A stretch of DNA of 64,000 nucleotides from Rutidosis leptorrhynchoides (Eukaryota > Streptophyta > Magnoliopsida > Asterales > Asteraceae), in NCBI RefSeq assembly GCF_046630445.1, contig NC_092333.1, forward strand, positions 5,204,501 to 5,268,500, given 5' to 3'. Within the stretch, counting starts at the first letter, position 1. Each line of letters starts with the position of its first letter. Both the position numbers and the translations under genes were made by a program. The notes under the pieces were generated by a model that had not been told where the DNA came from, searched no databases, and saw only the letters and a list, made by a program, of their open reading frames with translations. This document shows positions 22,669-34,705 of the stretch, one piece after another.

Positions 22669-25600
22669 TGAAATGTCCCGTTCTTATTGATTAAAAACGT
22701 TCCATATTAATTGATTTCGTTGCGAGGTTTTGACCTCTATATGAGACGTTTTTCAAAGACTGAATTCATTTTTAAAACAAACCATAACCTTTATTTCATA
22801 GATAAAGGTTTTAAAAAGCTTACGTAGATTATCAAATAATGATAATCTAAAATATCCTGTTTACACATGACCATTACATAATGGTTTACAATACAAATAT
22901 GTTACAACAAAATAAGTTTCTTGAATGCAGTTTTTACACAATATCATACAAGCATGGACTCCAAATCTCGTCCTTATTTAAGTATGCTACAGCGGAAGCT
23001 CTTAATAATCACCTGAGAATAAACATGCTTAAAACGTCAACAAAAATGTTGGTGAGTTATAGGTTTAACCTATATATATCAAATCATAATAATAGACCAC
23101 AAGATTTCATATTTCAATACACATCCCATACATAGAGATAAAAATCATTCATATGGTGAACACCTGGTAACCGACATTAACAAGATGCATATATAAGAAT
23201 ATCCCCATCATTTCGGGACACCCTTCGGATATGATATAAATTTCGAAGTACTAAAGCATCCGATACTTTGAATGGGGTTTGTTAGGCCCAATAGATCTAT
23301 CTTTAGGATTCGCGTCAATTAGGGTGTCTGTTCCCTAATTCTTAGATTACCAGACTTAATAAAAAGGGGCATATTCGATTTCGATAATTCAACCATAGAA
23401 TGTAGTTTCACGTACTTGTGTCTATTTTGTAAATCATTTATAAAACCTGCATGTATTCTCATCCCAAAAATATTAGATTTTAAAAGTGGGACTATAACTC
23501 ACTTTCACAGATTTTTATTTCGTCGGGAAGTAAGACTTGGCCACTGGTTGATTCACGAACCTATAACAATATATACATATATATCAAAGTATGTTCAAAA
23601 TATATTTACAACACTTTTAATATATTTTGATGTTTTAAGTTTATTAAGTCAGCTGTCCTCGTTAGTAACCTACAACTAGTTGTCCACAGTTAGATGTACA
23701 GAAATAAATCGATAAATATTATCTTGAATCAATCCACGACCCAGTGTATATGTATCTCAGTATTGATCACAACTCAAACTATATATATTTTGGAATCAAC
23801 CTCAACCCTGTATAGCTAACTCCAACATTCACATATAGAGTGTCTATGGTTGTTCCGAAATATATATAGATGTGTCGACATTGTAGGTCGAAACATTGTA
23901 TACGTGTCTATGGTATCTCAAGATTACATAATATACAATACAAGTTGATTAAGTTATGGTTGGAATAGATTTGTTACCAATTTTCACGTAGCTAAAATGA
24001 GAAAAATTATCCAATCTTGTTTTACCCATAACTTCTTCATTTTAAATCCGTTTTGAGTGAGTCAAATTGCTATGGTTTCATATTGAACTCTATTTTATGA
24101 ATCTAAACAGAAAAAGTATAGGTTTATAGTCGGAAAAATAAGTTACAAGTCGTTTTTGTAAAGGTAGTCATTTCAGTCGAAAGAACGACGTCTAGATGAC
24201 CATTTTAGAAAACATACTTCCACTTTGAGTTTAACCATAATTTTTGGATATAGTTTCATGTTCATAATAAAAATCATTTTCTCAGAATAACAACTTTTAA
24301 ATCAAAGTTTATCATAGTTTTTAATTAACTAACCCAAAACAGCCCGCGGTGTTACTACGACGGCGTAAATCCGGTTTTACGATGTTTTTCGTGGTTCCAG
24401 GTTTTAAATCATTAAGTTAGCATATCATATAGATATAGAACATGTGTTTAGTTGATTTTAAAAGTCAAGTTAGAAGGATTAACTTTTGTTTGCGAACAAG
24501 TTTAGAATTAACTAAACTATGTTCTAGTGATTACAAGTTTAAACCTTCGAATAAGATAGCTTTATATGTATGAATCGGATGATGTTATGAACATCATTAC
24601 TACCTTAAGTTCCTTGGATAAACCTACTGGAAAAGAGAAAAATGGATCTAGCTTCAACGGATCCTTGGATGGCTCGAAGTTCTTGAAGCAGAATCATGAC
24701 ACGAAAACAAGTTCAAGTAAGATCATCACTTGAAATAAGATTGTTATAGTTATAGAAATTGAACCAAAGTTTGAATATGATTATTACCTTGTATTAGAAT
24801 GATAACCTACTGTAAGAAACAAAGATTTCTTGAGGTTGGATGATCACCTTACAAGATTGGAAGTGAGCTAGCAAACTTGAAAGTATTCTTGATTTTATGT
24901 AACTAGAACTTGTAGAATATATGAAGAACACTTAGAACTTGAAGATAGAACTTGAGAGAGATCAATTATATGAAGAAAATTGAAGAATGAAAGTGTTTGT
25001 AGGTGTTTTTGGTCGTTGGTGTATGGATTAGATATAAAGGATATGTAATTTTGTTTTCATGTAAATAAGTCATGAATGATTACTCATATTTTTGTAATTT
25101 TATGAGATATTTCATGCTAGTTGCCAAATGATGGTTCCCACATGTGTTAGGTGACTCACATGGGCTGATAAGAGCTGATCATTGGAGTGTATATACCAAT
25201 AGTACATACATCTAAAAGCTGTGTATTGTACGAGTACGAATACGGGTGCATACGAGTAGAATTGTTGATGAAACTGAACGAGGATGTAATTGTAAGCATT
25301 TTTGTTAAGTAGAAGTATTTTGATAAGTGTCTTGAAGTCTTTCAAAAGTGTATGAATACATATTAAAACACTACATGTATATACATTTTAACTGAGTCGT
25401 TAATTCATCGTTAGTCGTTACATGTAAATGTTGTTTTGAAACCTTTAGGTTAACGATCTTGTTGAATGTTGTCAACCCATTGTTTATTATAACAAATGAG
25501 AAGTTAAATTTTTATATTATCATGATATTATGATATATAATATATCTCAGTATGATGTATATACAGTTAAATGTCGTTACAACGATAATCGTTACATATA

Positions 25601-26093
25601 TGTCTCGTTTCGAAATCATTAAGTTAGTAGTCTTATTTTTACATATGTATTTCATTGTTAATACACTTAATAATATATTTAATTATAATTTAACATAATT
25701 AACCAAGTGTATCAATATCTTAATATGATTCATATGTACCTAGTAAGACGTTGTTATAACGATAATCGTTATATATATCGTTTTCGAGTTTCTTAAATTA
25801 ATAGTCTCATTTTTATGTATATAACTCATTGTTAAAATACCTAATGAGATACATACTTATAATAAAAACATGTTAACTATATATATAACCATATATATGT
25901 CATCGTATAGTTTTTACAAGTTTTAACGTTCGTGAATCACCGGTCAACTTGGGTGGTCAATTGTCTATATGAAACATATTTCAATTAATCAAGTCTTAAC
26001 AAGTTTGATTGCTTAACATGTTGGAAACATTTAATCATGTAAATATTAATCTCAATTAGTATATATAAACATGGAAAAGTTCGGGTCACTACA
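22669..26093 (-). repeat. Element A 3' LTR
   Basis: On the minus strand it starts TGTAGTGACCCGAAC and ends CGGGACATTTCA. It matches 43555-46979 almost throughout. It includes a conserved core shared with the B and E LTRs at 23287-23313 (minus GCGAATCCT, then GATAGATCTAT). Confidence 0.9.
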
Positions 26094-26108
26094 GTACCTA
26101 CCCGTTAA
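26094..26108 (-). promoter_or_regulatory. Box TTAACGGGTAGGTAC at the A 3' LTR boundary
   Basis: On the minus strand this 15-base box directly precedes the 3' LTR and follows GACGAAATTTATT, so it lies where the polypurine tract of plus-strand priming is expected. The same box recurs upstream of gag at 30830-30844. Confidence 0.7.
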
Positions 26109-26128
26109 ATAAATTTCGTCAAGAAATT

Positions 26129-29100
26129 CTAAGCTGTTGAAGGTGTTGACGAATCTTCTGGAAATAGATGCGGGTATTTCTTCTTCATCTGATCTTCACG
26201 CTCCCAGGTGAACTCGGGTCCTCTACGAGCATTCCATCGAACCTTAACAATTGGTATCTTGTTTTACTTAAGTCTTTTAACCTCACGATCCATTATTTCG
26301 ACGGGTTCTTCGATGAATTGAAGTTTTTCGTTGATTTGGATTTCATCTAACGGAATAGTGAGATCTTCTTTAGCAAAACATTTCTTCAAATTCGAGACGT
26401 GGAAAGTGTTATGTACAGCCGCGAGTTGTTGAGGTAACTCCAGTCGGTAAGCTACTGGTCCGACACGATCAATAATCTTGAATGGTCCAATATACCTTGG
26501 ATTTAATTTCCCTCGTTTACCAAATCGAACAGCGCCTTTCCAAGGTGCAACTTTAAGCATGACCATCTCTCCAATTTCAAATTCTATATCTTTTCTTTTA
26601 ATGTCAGCGTAGCTCTTTTGTCGACTTTGGGCGGTTTTCAACCGTTGTTGAATTTGGATGATCTTCTCGGTAGTTTCTTGTATAATCTCCGGACCCGTAA
26701 TCTGTCTATCCCCCACTTCACTCCAACAAATTGGAGACCTGCACTTTCTACCATAAAGTGCTTCAAACGGCGCCATCTCAATGCTTGAATGGTAGCTGTT
26801 GTTGTAGGAAAATTCTGCTAACGGTAGATGTCGATCCCAACTATTTCCGAAATCAATAACACATGCTCGTAGCATGTCTTCAAGCGTTTGTATCGTCCTT
26901 TCGCTCTGCCCATCAGTTTGTGGATGATAGGCAGTACTCATGTCTAGACGAGTTCCTAATGCTTGCTGTAATGTCTGCCAGAATCTTGAAATAAATCTAC
27001 CATCCCTATCAGAGATAATAGAGATTGGTATTCCATGTCTGGAGACGACTTCCTTCAAATACAGTCGTGCTAACTTCTCCATCTTGTCATCTTCTCTTAT
27101 TGGCAGGAAGTGTGCTGATTTGGTGAGATGATCAACTATTACCCAAATAGTATCAAAACCACTTGCAGTCCTTGGCAATTTAGTGATGAAATCCATGGTA
27201 ATGTTTTCCCATTTCCATTCTGGGATTTCGGGTTGTTGAAGTAGACCTGATGGTTTCTGATGCTCAGCTTTGACCTTAGAACACGTCAAACATTCTCCTA
27301 CGTATTTAGCAACATCGGCTTTCATACCCGGCCACCAAAAATGTTTCTTGAGATCCTTGTACATCTTCCCCGTTACAGGATGTATTGAGTATCTGGTTTT
27401 ATGAGCTTCTCTAAGTACCATTTCTCTCATATCTCCAAATTTTGGTACCCAAATCCTTTCAGCCCTATACCGGGTTCCGTCTTCCCGAATATTAAGATGC
27501 TTCTCCGATCCTTTGGGTATTTCATCCTTTAAATTTCCCTCTTTTAAAACTCCTTGTTGCGCCTCCTTTATTTGAGTAGTAAGGTTATTATGAATCATTA
27601 TATTCATAGATTTTACTCGAATGGGTTCTCTGTCCTTCCTGCTCAAGGCATCGGCTACCACATTTGCCTTCCCAGGTTGGTAACGAATCTCAAAGTCGTA
27701 ATCATTCAACAATTCAATCCACCTACGCTGCCTCATATTCAGTTGTTTCTGATTAAATATGTGTTGAAGACTTTTGTGGTCGGTATATATAATACTTTTG
27801 ACCCCATATAAGTAGTGCCTCCAAGTCTTTAATGCAAAAACAACCGCGCCTAATTTCAAATCATGCGTCGTATAATTTTGCTCGTGAATCTTCAATTGTC
27901 TAGAGGCATAAGCAATCACCTTCGTTCGTTGCATTAATACACAACCGAGACCTTGCTTTGATGCGTCACAATAAATCACAAAATCATCATTCCCTTCAGG
28001 CAATGATAATATAGGTGCCGTAGTTAGCTTTTTCTTCAATAACTGAAACGCTTTCTCTTGTTCATCCTTCCATTCAAATTTCTTCCCTTTATGCGTTAAT
28101 GCAGTCAAGGGTTTTGCTATTCTGGAAAAGTCTTGGATGAACCTTCTGTAGTAACCAGCTAGTCCTAAAAACTGGCGTATGTGTTTCGGAGTTTTCGGGG
28201 TTTCCCACTTTTCAACAGTTTCTATCTTTGCCGGATCCACCTTAATACCTTCTTTGTTCACTATGTGACCGAGGAATTGAACTTCTTCCAACCAAAATGC
28301 ACACTTTGAAAACTTAGCGTACAATTCTTCCTTCCTCAATACTTCTAACACCTTTCTCAAATGTTCACCGTGTTCTTGGTCATTCTTTGAGTAAATAAGT
28401 ATGTCATCAATGAAAACAATGACAAACTTGTCAAGGTATGGTCCACACACTCGGTTCATAAGGTCCATGAACACAGCTGGTGCATTAGTTAAACCAAACG
28501 GCATGACCATAAACTCGTAATGACCGTAACGTGTTCTGAAAGCAGTCTTTGGAATATCATCTTCTTTCACCCGCATTTGATGATACCCGGAACGTAAGTC
28601 AATCTTTGAATAAACAGACGAGCCTTGTAGTTGATCAAATAAGTCGTCGATTCTCGGTAGTGGGTAGCGGTTCTTGATGGTAAGTTTGTTCAACTCTCGG
28701 TAGTCGATACACAACCTGAATGTACCATCTTTCTTCTTGACAAACAAAACAGGAGCTCCCCACGGTGATGTGCTTGGTCAAATGAAACCACGCTCTAAAA
28801 GTTCTTGTAATTGGCTTTGCAGTTCTTTCATCTCGCAGGGTGCGAGTCTGTATGGAGCACGAGCTATTGGTGCAGCTCCTGGTACAAGATCTATTTGAAA
28901 TTCAACGGATCGATGTGGGGGTAATCCCGGTAATTCTTTCGGAAATACATCGGGAAATTCTTTTGCAATGGAAACATCATTGATGCTCTTTTCTTCAGTT
29001 TGTACTTTCTCGACGTGTGCTAGAACAGCATAGCAACCTTTTCTTATTAGTTTTTGTGCCTTCAAATTACTAATAAGATGTAGCTTCGTGTTGCCCTTTT

Positions 29101-30691
29101 CTCCGTACACCATTAAGGGTTTTCCTTTTTCTCGTATAATGCGAATTGCATTTTTGTAACAGACGATCTCTGCTTTCACTTCTTTCAACCAGTCCATACC
29201 GATTATCACATCAAAACTCCCTAACTCTACTGGTATCAAATCAATCTTAAATGTTTCGCTAACCAGTTTAATTTCTCGATTCCGACATATATTATCTGCT
29301 GAAATTAATTTACCATTTGCTAATTCGAGTAAAAATTTACTATCCAAAGGCGTCAATGGACAACTTAATTTAGCACAAAAATCTCTACTCATATAGCTTC
29401 TATCCGCACCCGAATCAAATAAAACGTAAGCAGATTTATTGTCAATAAGAAACGTACCCGTAACAAGCTCCGGGTCTTCCTGTGCCTCTGCCGCATTAAT
29501 ATTGAAAACTCTTCCGCGGCCTTGTCCATTCGTGTTCTCCTGGTTCGGGCAATTTCTAATAATGTGGCCCGGTTTTCCACATTTATAACAAACTACATTT
29601 GCATAACTTGCTCCGACACTACTTGCTCCGCCATTACTCGTTCTGGCACCATTTGTTCCTTTCGTTCTATTAACCCCTGGTCCGTAGACCTCACACTTCG
29701 CCGCGCTATGACCATTTCTTTTACACTTGTTGCAAAATTTGGTGCAGAACCCCGAGTGATACTTTTCACACCTTTGGCATAGCTGCTTCTGATTGTTGTT
29801 GTTGTTGCGGTTATTATTGTTGTTGGGATGGTTGTTGTAGTTGTTGTTGTTGTTGTTGGGCCGTTTGTTGTAGTTGCGATTGATGTTGCGATTGTTGGGA
29901 TAATTGTTGCGATTATTGTTGTAATTGCTGTTGTTGTTGTATTGGTGATTCTTATCACCGTTTTCCTCCCACTTTCTTTTGACTTGCTTCACATTGGCCT
30001 CTTCAGCAGTCTGTTCTTTAATTCTTTCTTCAATCTGGTTCACTAGTTTGTGAGCCATTCTACATGCCTGTTGTATGGAGGCGGGCTCGTGTGAACTTAT
30101 ATCTTCTTGGATTCTTTCCGGTAATCCTTTCACAAACGCGTCGATCTTCTCTTCCTCATCTTCGAATGCTCCCGGACACAATAGGCACAATTCTGTGAAT
30201 CGTCTTTCGTACGTGGTAATATCAAATCCTTGGGTTCGTAGCCCTCTAAGTTTTGTCTTGAGCTTATTGACCTCGGTTCTGGGACGGTATTTCTCGTTCA
30301 TCAAGTGCTTGAATGCTGACCACGGTAGTGCGTACGCATCACCTTGTCCCACTTGCTCTAGATAGGTATTCCACCATGTTAACGCAGAACCTGTGAAGGT
30401 ATGCGTAGCGTACTTCACTTTGTCCTCTTCAGTACACTTACTTATGGCAAACACCGATTCGACCTTCTCGGTCCACCGTTTCAATCCGATCGGTCCTTCG
30501 GTTCCATCAAATTCCAAAGGTTTGCAGGCAGTGAATTCTTTGTAGGTGCATCCTACACGATTTCCTGTACTGCTAGATCCAAGGTTATTGTTGGTATGTA
30601 GCGCAGCCTGTACTGCGGCTATGTTTGAAGCTAGAAAAGTACGGAATTCCTCTTCATTCATATTCACGGTGTGTCGAGTAGTCGGTGCCAT
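26129..30691 (-). mobile_element. Element A gag-pol region (fossil)
   Basis: Coding remnant of a chromovirus polyprotein on the minus strand. From the 5' end it holds a capsid-like Gag domain, an Asn-rich linker (about 29790-29960), two CCHC zinc knuckles (about 29540-29780), an aspartic protease with DSGAD, a reverse transcriptase with FIDDIL, RNase H, an integrase with a HHCC-type finger and DDE core, and a chromodomain-like tail near the 3' end. It closely resembles element B in layout. It is broken, with about two or three breaks. Confidence 0.85.
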
Positions 30692-30829
30692 TTCCTTCAA
30701 AATAGTTAAATGGAACAAGTTAATCATACAGAATATTAAGAGTAGTTAATAGTATTTCGTAGCATAATATGAACTCATTTATAAAAGCTTTTTCTTCATA
30801 TTAGCGTTTTATAAGTTTAAATTCGGGTA

Positions 30830-30844
30830 GTACCTACCCGTTAA
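30830..30844 (-). promoter_or_regulatory. Internal copy of the TTAACGGGTAGGTAC box upstream of A gag
   Basis: Identical to the 15-base box at the 3' LTR boundary, here about 140 bp upstream of gag. Followed by TACCC on the minus strand, it forms a small inverted repeat (GGGTAG/CTACCC). Confidence 0.7.
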
Positions 30845-31018
30845 GTTCATACTTAGTAGCTAATATACAATTCAACTACTACAATTCTATATGAAAAACT
30901 GATTATAATAATATTTTGCGTTCAAACTTTTACATAATATTTTACAAACTTACAATACCGCTTATTTTACATATAGCATGAAATATAGCACACAATAAAT
31001 TTGATACAAGATGGTTGT

Positions 31019-33725
31019 TGTAACGACCCGCACTTTTCCGATCGTTCTATACTTATGAGATTAATATTTACATAAATTAAACCTTACCAACATGATAAGT
31101 AATCCAAATTGTTGAGACTTATGTTTTTGAAAAGAGTTTTACACAACGTTTGACCGTCTAGTTTGACCGATGATATCACGAACTATACAATATATGATAA
31201 TTATACATACATATTTAACATGATCTAAGGATGTTTTAATATCTCATTTTGTATTAATAACAAAAAGTCATAAGTATATTTTGAAACTACTAACTTAAGT
31301 TTTCAAAACAATAACCTACGTAACGTTATTTGACATAAATACTGATGATTTATAATGTTTATACATATATCGTATAAGTAATGTATTTAATCATTTTTAA
31401 AGGGCTTTTATACATAAAACAATATAAGTATATTTACAAAAGATAGTTATATTTGAATTCTCGTTCCGTTTCCTCAATAATCCTATACGTATATCTAGGG
31501 TACTATACACAGCTTCTAGAAGTATTTACTATTGGTATATACCAATAGAAATCTTCAATTATTGGAATAATTTGTCATTCATGACATAATAAATTTTAAC
31601 TTATCTTAGATATTTTCACTAAAAACCAAATTTTCAAGCCTATAAATAAGCACCATTTCTAACTCATTTTTACACATTCATTTTCCAAATTTTACTTCCA
31701 ATTTTCACACACACTTGCAAGAACTCTCTCAACTTTTATTTTACTACTTCTTTCCAGCAACTTTACATTTTAAACTTGAGGTAAAAACTCTACTTCAACT
31801 CTTTTTCAATTCATATATTTAAAGCTATATATATAAGAGTTTATAAACTAGAACATAGTTTGAATGATTTCAAACTTGTTCGCAAACTAAATAGATCCTT
31901 CTAACTTAACTTTTAAAATACTTCAAGACCTGTAACATATCTTAATTATATGCTAACTTAACAAGGTATAACTTGGTTTTTCAAAGAACACCTTAAAAAC
32001 TGAATTTACGACGTCGGAGTGCAACCGGGGGCTGTTTTGGGTTGGATAATTAAAAACCATCTTAAACTTTGAATTGGAGGTTTATTTTCTGGAAAAATGA
32101 TTTTTACTATGAATATGATAACACATAAAAATTTCATGATTTAACTCAAAGTATAAGTATTTTTAGAAAAATAATCATTTGAGGTTGTTTACATGATGGA
32201 AAATGATTAACTTCATAAGTTTCACTAAAGTTTGACCTATGCCGTGTGATTTTGAATACAAACTAAGGTATTTAAAGTTCATAGTCTTAAAGAGGGACTT
32301 GATCCAAGGAGATGGCAAGTTGAATCAACGAAAACGGAGTTGTAACGAAGAAACTATGACCGAAACAAAATCGGATATCCAAGACTAGTTTAGCCACGAA
32401 AATAATTGGGAAAAAATTAAATAAATCACATCTTTTTAAGTTAACATGATATTTTATATATATGTACTTATAATTCAATTTTATATGGTTCAGGATCACC
32501 CGTAAACAACACGAGAAGATTAATCATAAGATCCCATGATTGTACGCAACACGTCATTTGACAACACCGGTACTTTATGTACGCAACACGTCATTTGACA
32601 ACACCGGTACCATGGGTCAAGATTAATCTCGACCAATACATATACGATGGGGTTTTATTTATTTCGTTGGGGGTTTTATTTATTTCATTGCGGGTATATT
32701 AAACATCTAAAAATGAACCATTAAAATTGAATTACTAACAACGAACTGCTAACTACGGACTAAGGAATTATTCAAAGTATTAAAAGTATAACAAGTATAT
32801 ATATGTGACGTTTGTTTAAAAAGAAAAGGTATTGATATATTATATATGGATAGGTTCGTGATATCAACCGGAGACCAAGTCAAATTATATATATATCTTC
32901 AAGACGAAAGTGAGTATATAGTCCCACTTTTAAACTCTAAATATTTCGGGATGAGAATACATGTATTTTATGTTTTACGTTATGGACACAAGTAACTGAA
33001 AAATATATTCTACGTTGAGTTGTACCACTGGCATACTTCCCTGTAGCTTGGTAACTGTTATTTACAGCGGTATTGTAAACGCGAATCCTGTTGATAGATC
33101 TATCGGGCCTGACAACCCCAACCGGACTGGACGACCAGTATTCAACGGTTGCACAGTACTTCGTTTCGTGACTACACTTGGTACGGTGTAGTAAGATTTC
33201 ATAATAAAGGGAATATGCGACGTGATTAAATGTTAAGTATGGTTACCAAGTGCTCAACCACTTGGAATATTTTTATTAAACTGTTTATATATGAAATCTT
33301 GTGGTCTATATATATATTGCTGCCGGCACTAAACCTATATCTCACCAACTTTATGTTGACGTTTTAAACATGTTTATTCTCAGGTGATAATTAGAAGTTT
33401 CCGCTGCATTATGTTGAATTTGAGCAGGATCTTGCGTACGCATATTTGTGTCAAAAATAAAACTGCATACCCAAGGATTTGTGTTGTAAAATATGCTCGA
33501 AATCGTGTTGTTATCATTATATGTAAAGTTTGTAAGTCGAAGATTATCGCTAAACGATAATCATCTTTTTATTGTCTAAAGCTTGTAACAAAAATAATGG
33601 TTATGGTTTGTAATGTATAATATATGCAGTTTCTCTTTTAAAAATGTCGCATATAGAGGTCAATACCTCGCAATGAAATCATACGTTATCTAACACGTTC
33701 TTATGGTTAAGGACGGGTTATGACA
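31019..33725 (+). repeat. Element B 5' LTR
   Basis: It starts TGTAACGACCCGCAC and ends GGGTTATGACA, 2707 bp. It contains a direct repeat TGTACGCAACACGTCATTTG (two copies around 32543-32605). It also has the core shared with the A and E LTRs at 33081-33107. Confidence 0.95.
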
Positions 33726-33727
33726 TG

Positions 33728-33739
33728 TGGTATCAGAGC
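33728..33739 (+). promoter_or_regulatory. Element B primer binding site (tRNA-iMet type)
   Basis: TGGTATCAGAGC lies two bases after the 5' LTR. It is complementary to the 3' end of plant initiator tRNA-Met, the usual primer of this group. Confidence 0.85.
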
Positions 33740-33914
33740 GGTGGTCTTAGCGAACCAGGTTTGCATTAGTGTGTCTAACTGATAAGTCGTTAGGATACAT
33801 TAGTAAGTCTGGACTTTGACCGGGTCTGATTTCAAAAACCATTGCTTATCACTGTTGGTTAAAATTTATATGTAAATATTATGTAGTACTAATGAGTTAG
33901 TTGTGGTGTGATAG

Positions 33915-34337
33915 ATGTCGGGCTCAAAACTTATTATCACATTCAGCGACTCCGAATCAGAATCTTCAGATGGTGTTCCAGTCATTAACCTATCCGATGA
34001 CGAAAATAATATCTTTGGGGAAGACTCACAAATTCCGGATGAACCAACTATAGAAAATCTGGAAAGTGAACCCGAGGAGGAAAGTGAACCCGAGGAAATT
34101 ACGAAAGACAAATTCGAACAAGGAAAGAAACGAAAAGCTAATGAATTAGAAAATTCAAATCTCGAGTTTAGGGAGGATGATGTGGCACCAACTCCACTAA
34201 ACACTACCACCCCTATTCCCGCTATTCCTATTCGTGCTGTCCCGGCATCTAGTTCTTCAGCCCCACCGCTAAAATATAGGCAGACAGCTAGGATAAGCGT
34301 TAGGCCATTCATTGGAACTAAACGTCCTAGAAAATAG
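33915..34337 (+). CDS. Acidic pre-gag ORF of element B
   Basis: A 140-residue open frame between the leader and gag. The N-terminal half is strongly acidic (SDSESESSD, ESEPEEESEPEE), and the rest has basic patches (KKRKANELE, TKRPRK) that could be nuclear localisation signals. No known domain was recognised. It lies in the same slot as the acidic ORF of element A (42731-43345), and both share ESEPEEESEPEE-type runs, so they may be related. The function is unknown; low complexity means that similarity alone is weak evidence. Confidence 0.6.
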   Translation: MSGSKLIITFSDSESESSDGVPVINLSDDENNIFGEDSQIPDEPTIENLESEPEEESEPEEITKDKFEQGKKRKANELENSNLEFREDDVAPTPLNTTTPIPAIPIRAVPASSSSAPPLKYRQTARISVRPFIGTKRPRK

Positions 34338-34533
34338 ACCAAACGATGCGCTGCCGTATTAAACCATGGGATCATATAATGTTTTGTATAATATTATTAG
34401 TGTGGTTTGCTTAATGTTCGATGTAAGATAAGCATATGTAAAATAGTGAAGTGTGAAATGCAATAATTTTCCATGGTTAAGTATTATTTAGATTGTAGTA
34501 ATTGGTTCGGTACTAAGCTATTAAGTATGAACA

Positions 34534-34548
34534 TTAACGGGTAGGTAC
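34534..34548 (+). promoter_or_regulatory. Internal TTAACGGGTAGGTAC box upstream of B gag
   Basis: The same 15 bases occur at 39169-39183, directly before the 3' LTR. Here they lie about 160 bp before gag and continue into TACCC, forming a small inverted repeat. Confidence 0.7.
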
Positions 34549-34705
34549 TACCCTAGATATAATTATAAAACGCTAATAAGAAGAAAAGGCTTTTATAATA
34601 ATACCTGGTTCATATTATTAATAAGCTATAATGTACTGTAAATATACACTACATCTATAATATTCCATGTGAATAATTATTTTCTTTTCATTCTTATAGA
34701 AGAAT

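Noticed and set aside
25112-25345. Identical 77-residue frames here and at 45998-46231, as conserved genes
   Set aside because: They are chance frames in the two LTRs of element A.
32287-32499. Identical 70-residue minus-strand frames here and at 40452-40664, as a duplicated gene
   Set aside because: They are the same chance frame in the two LTRs of element B.
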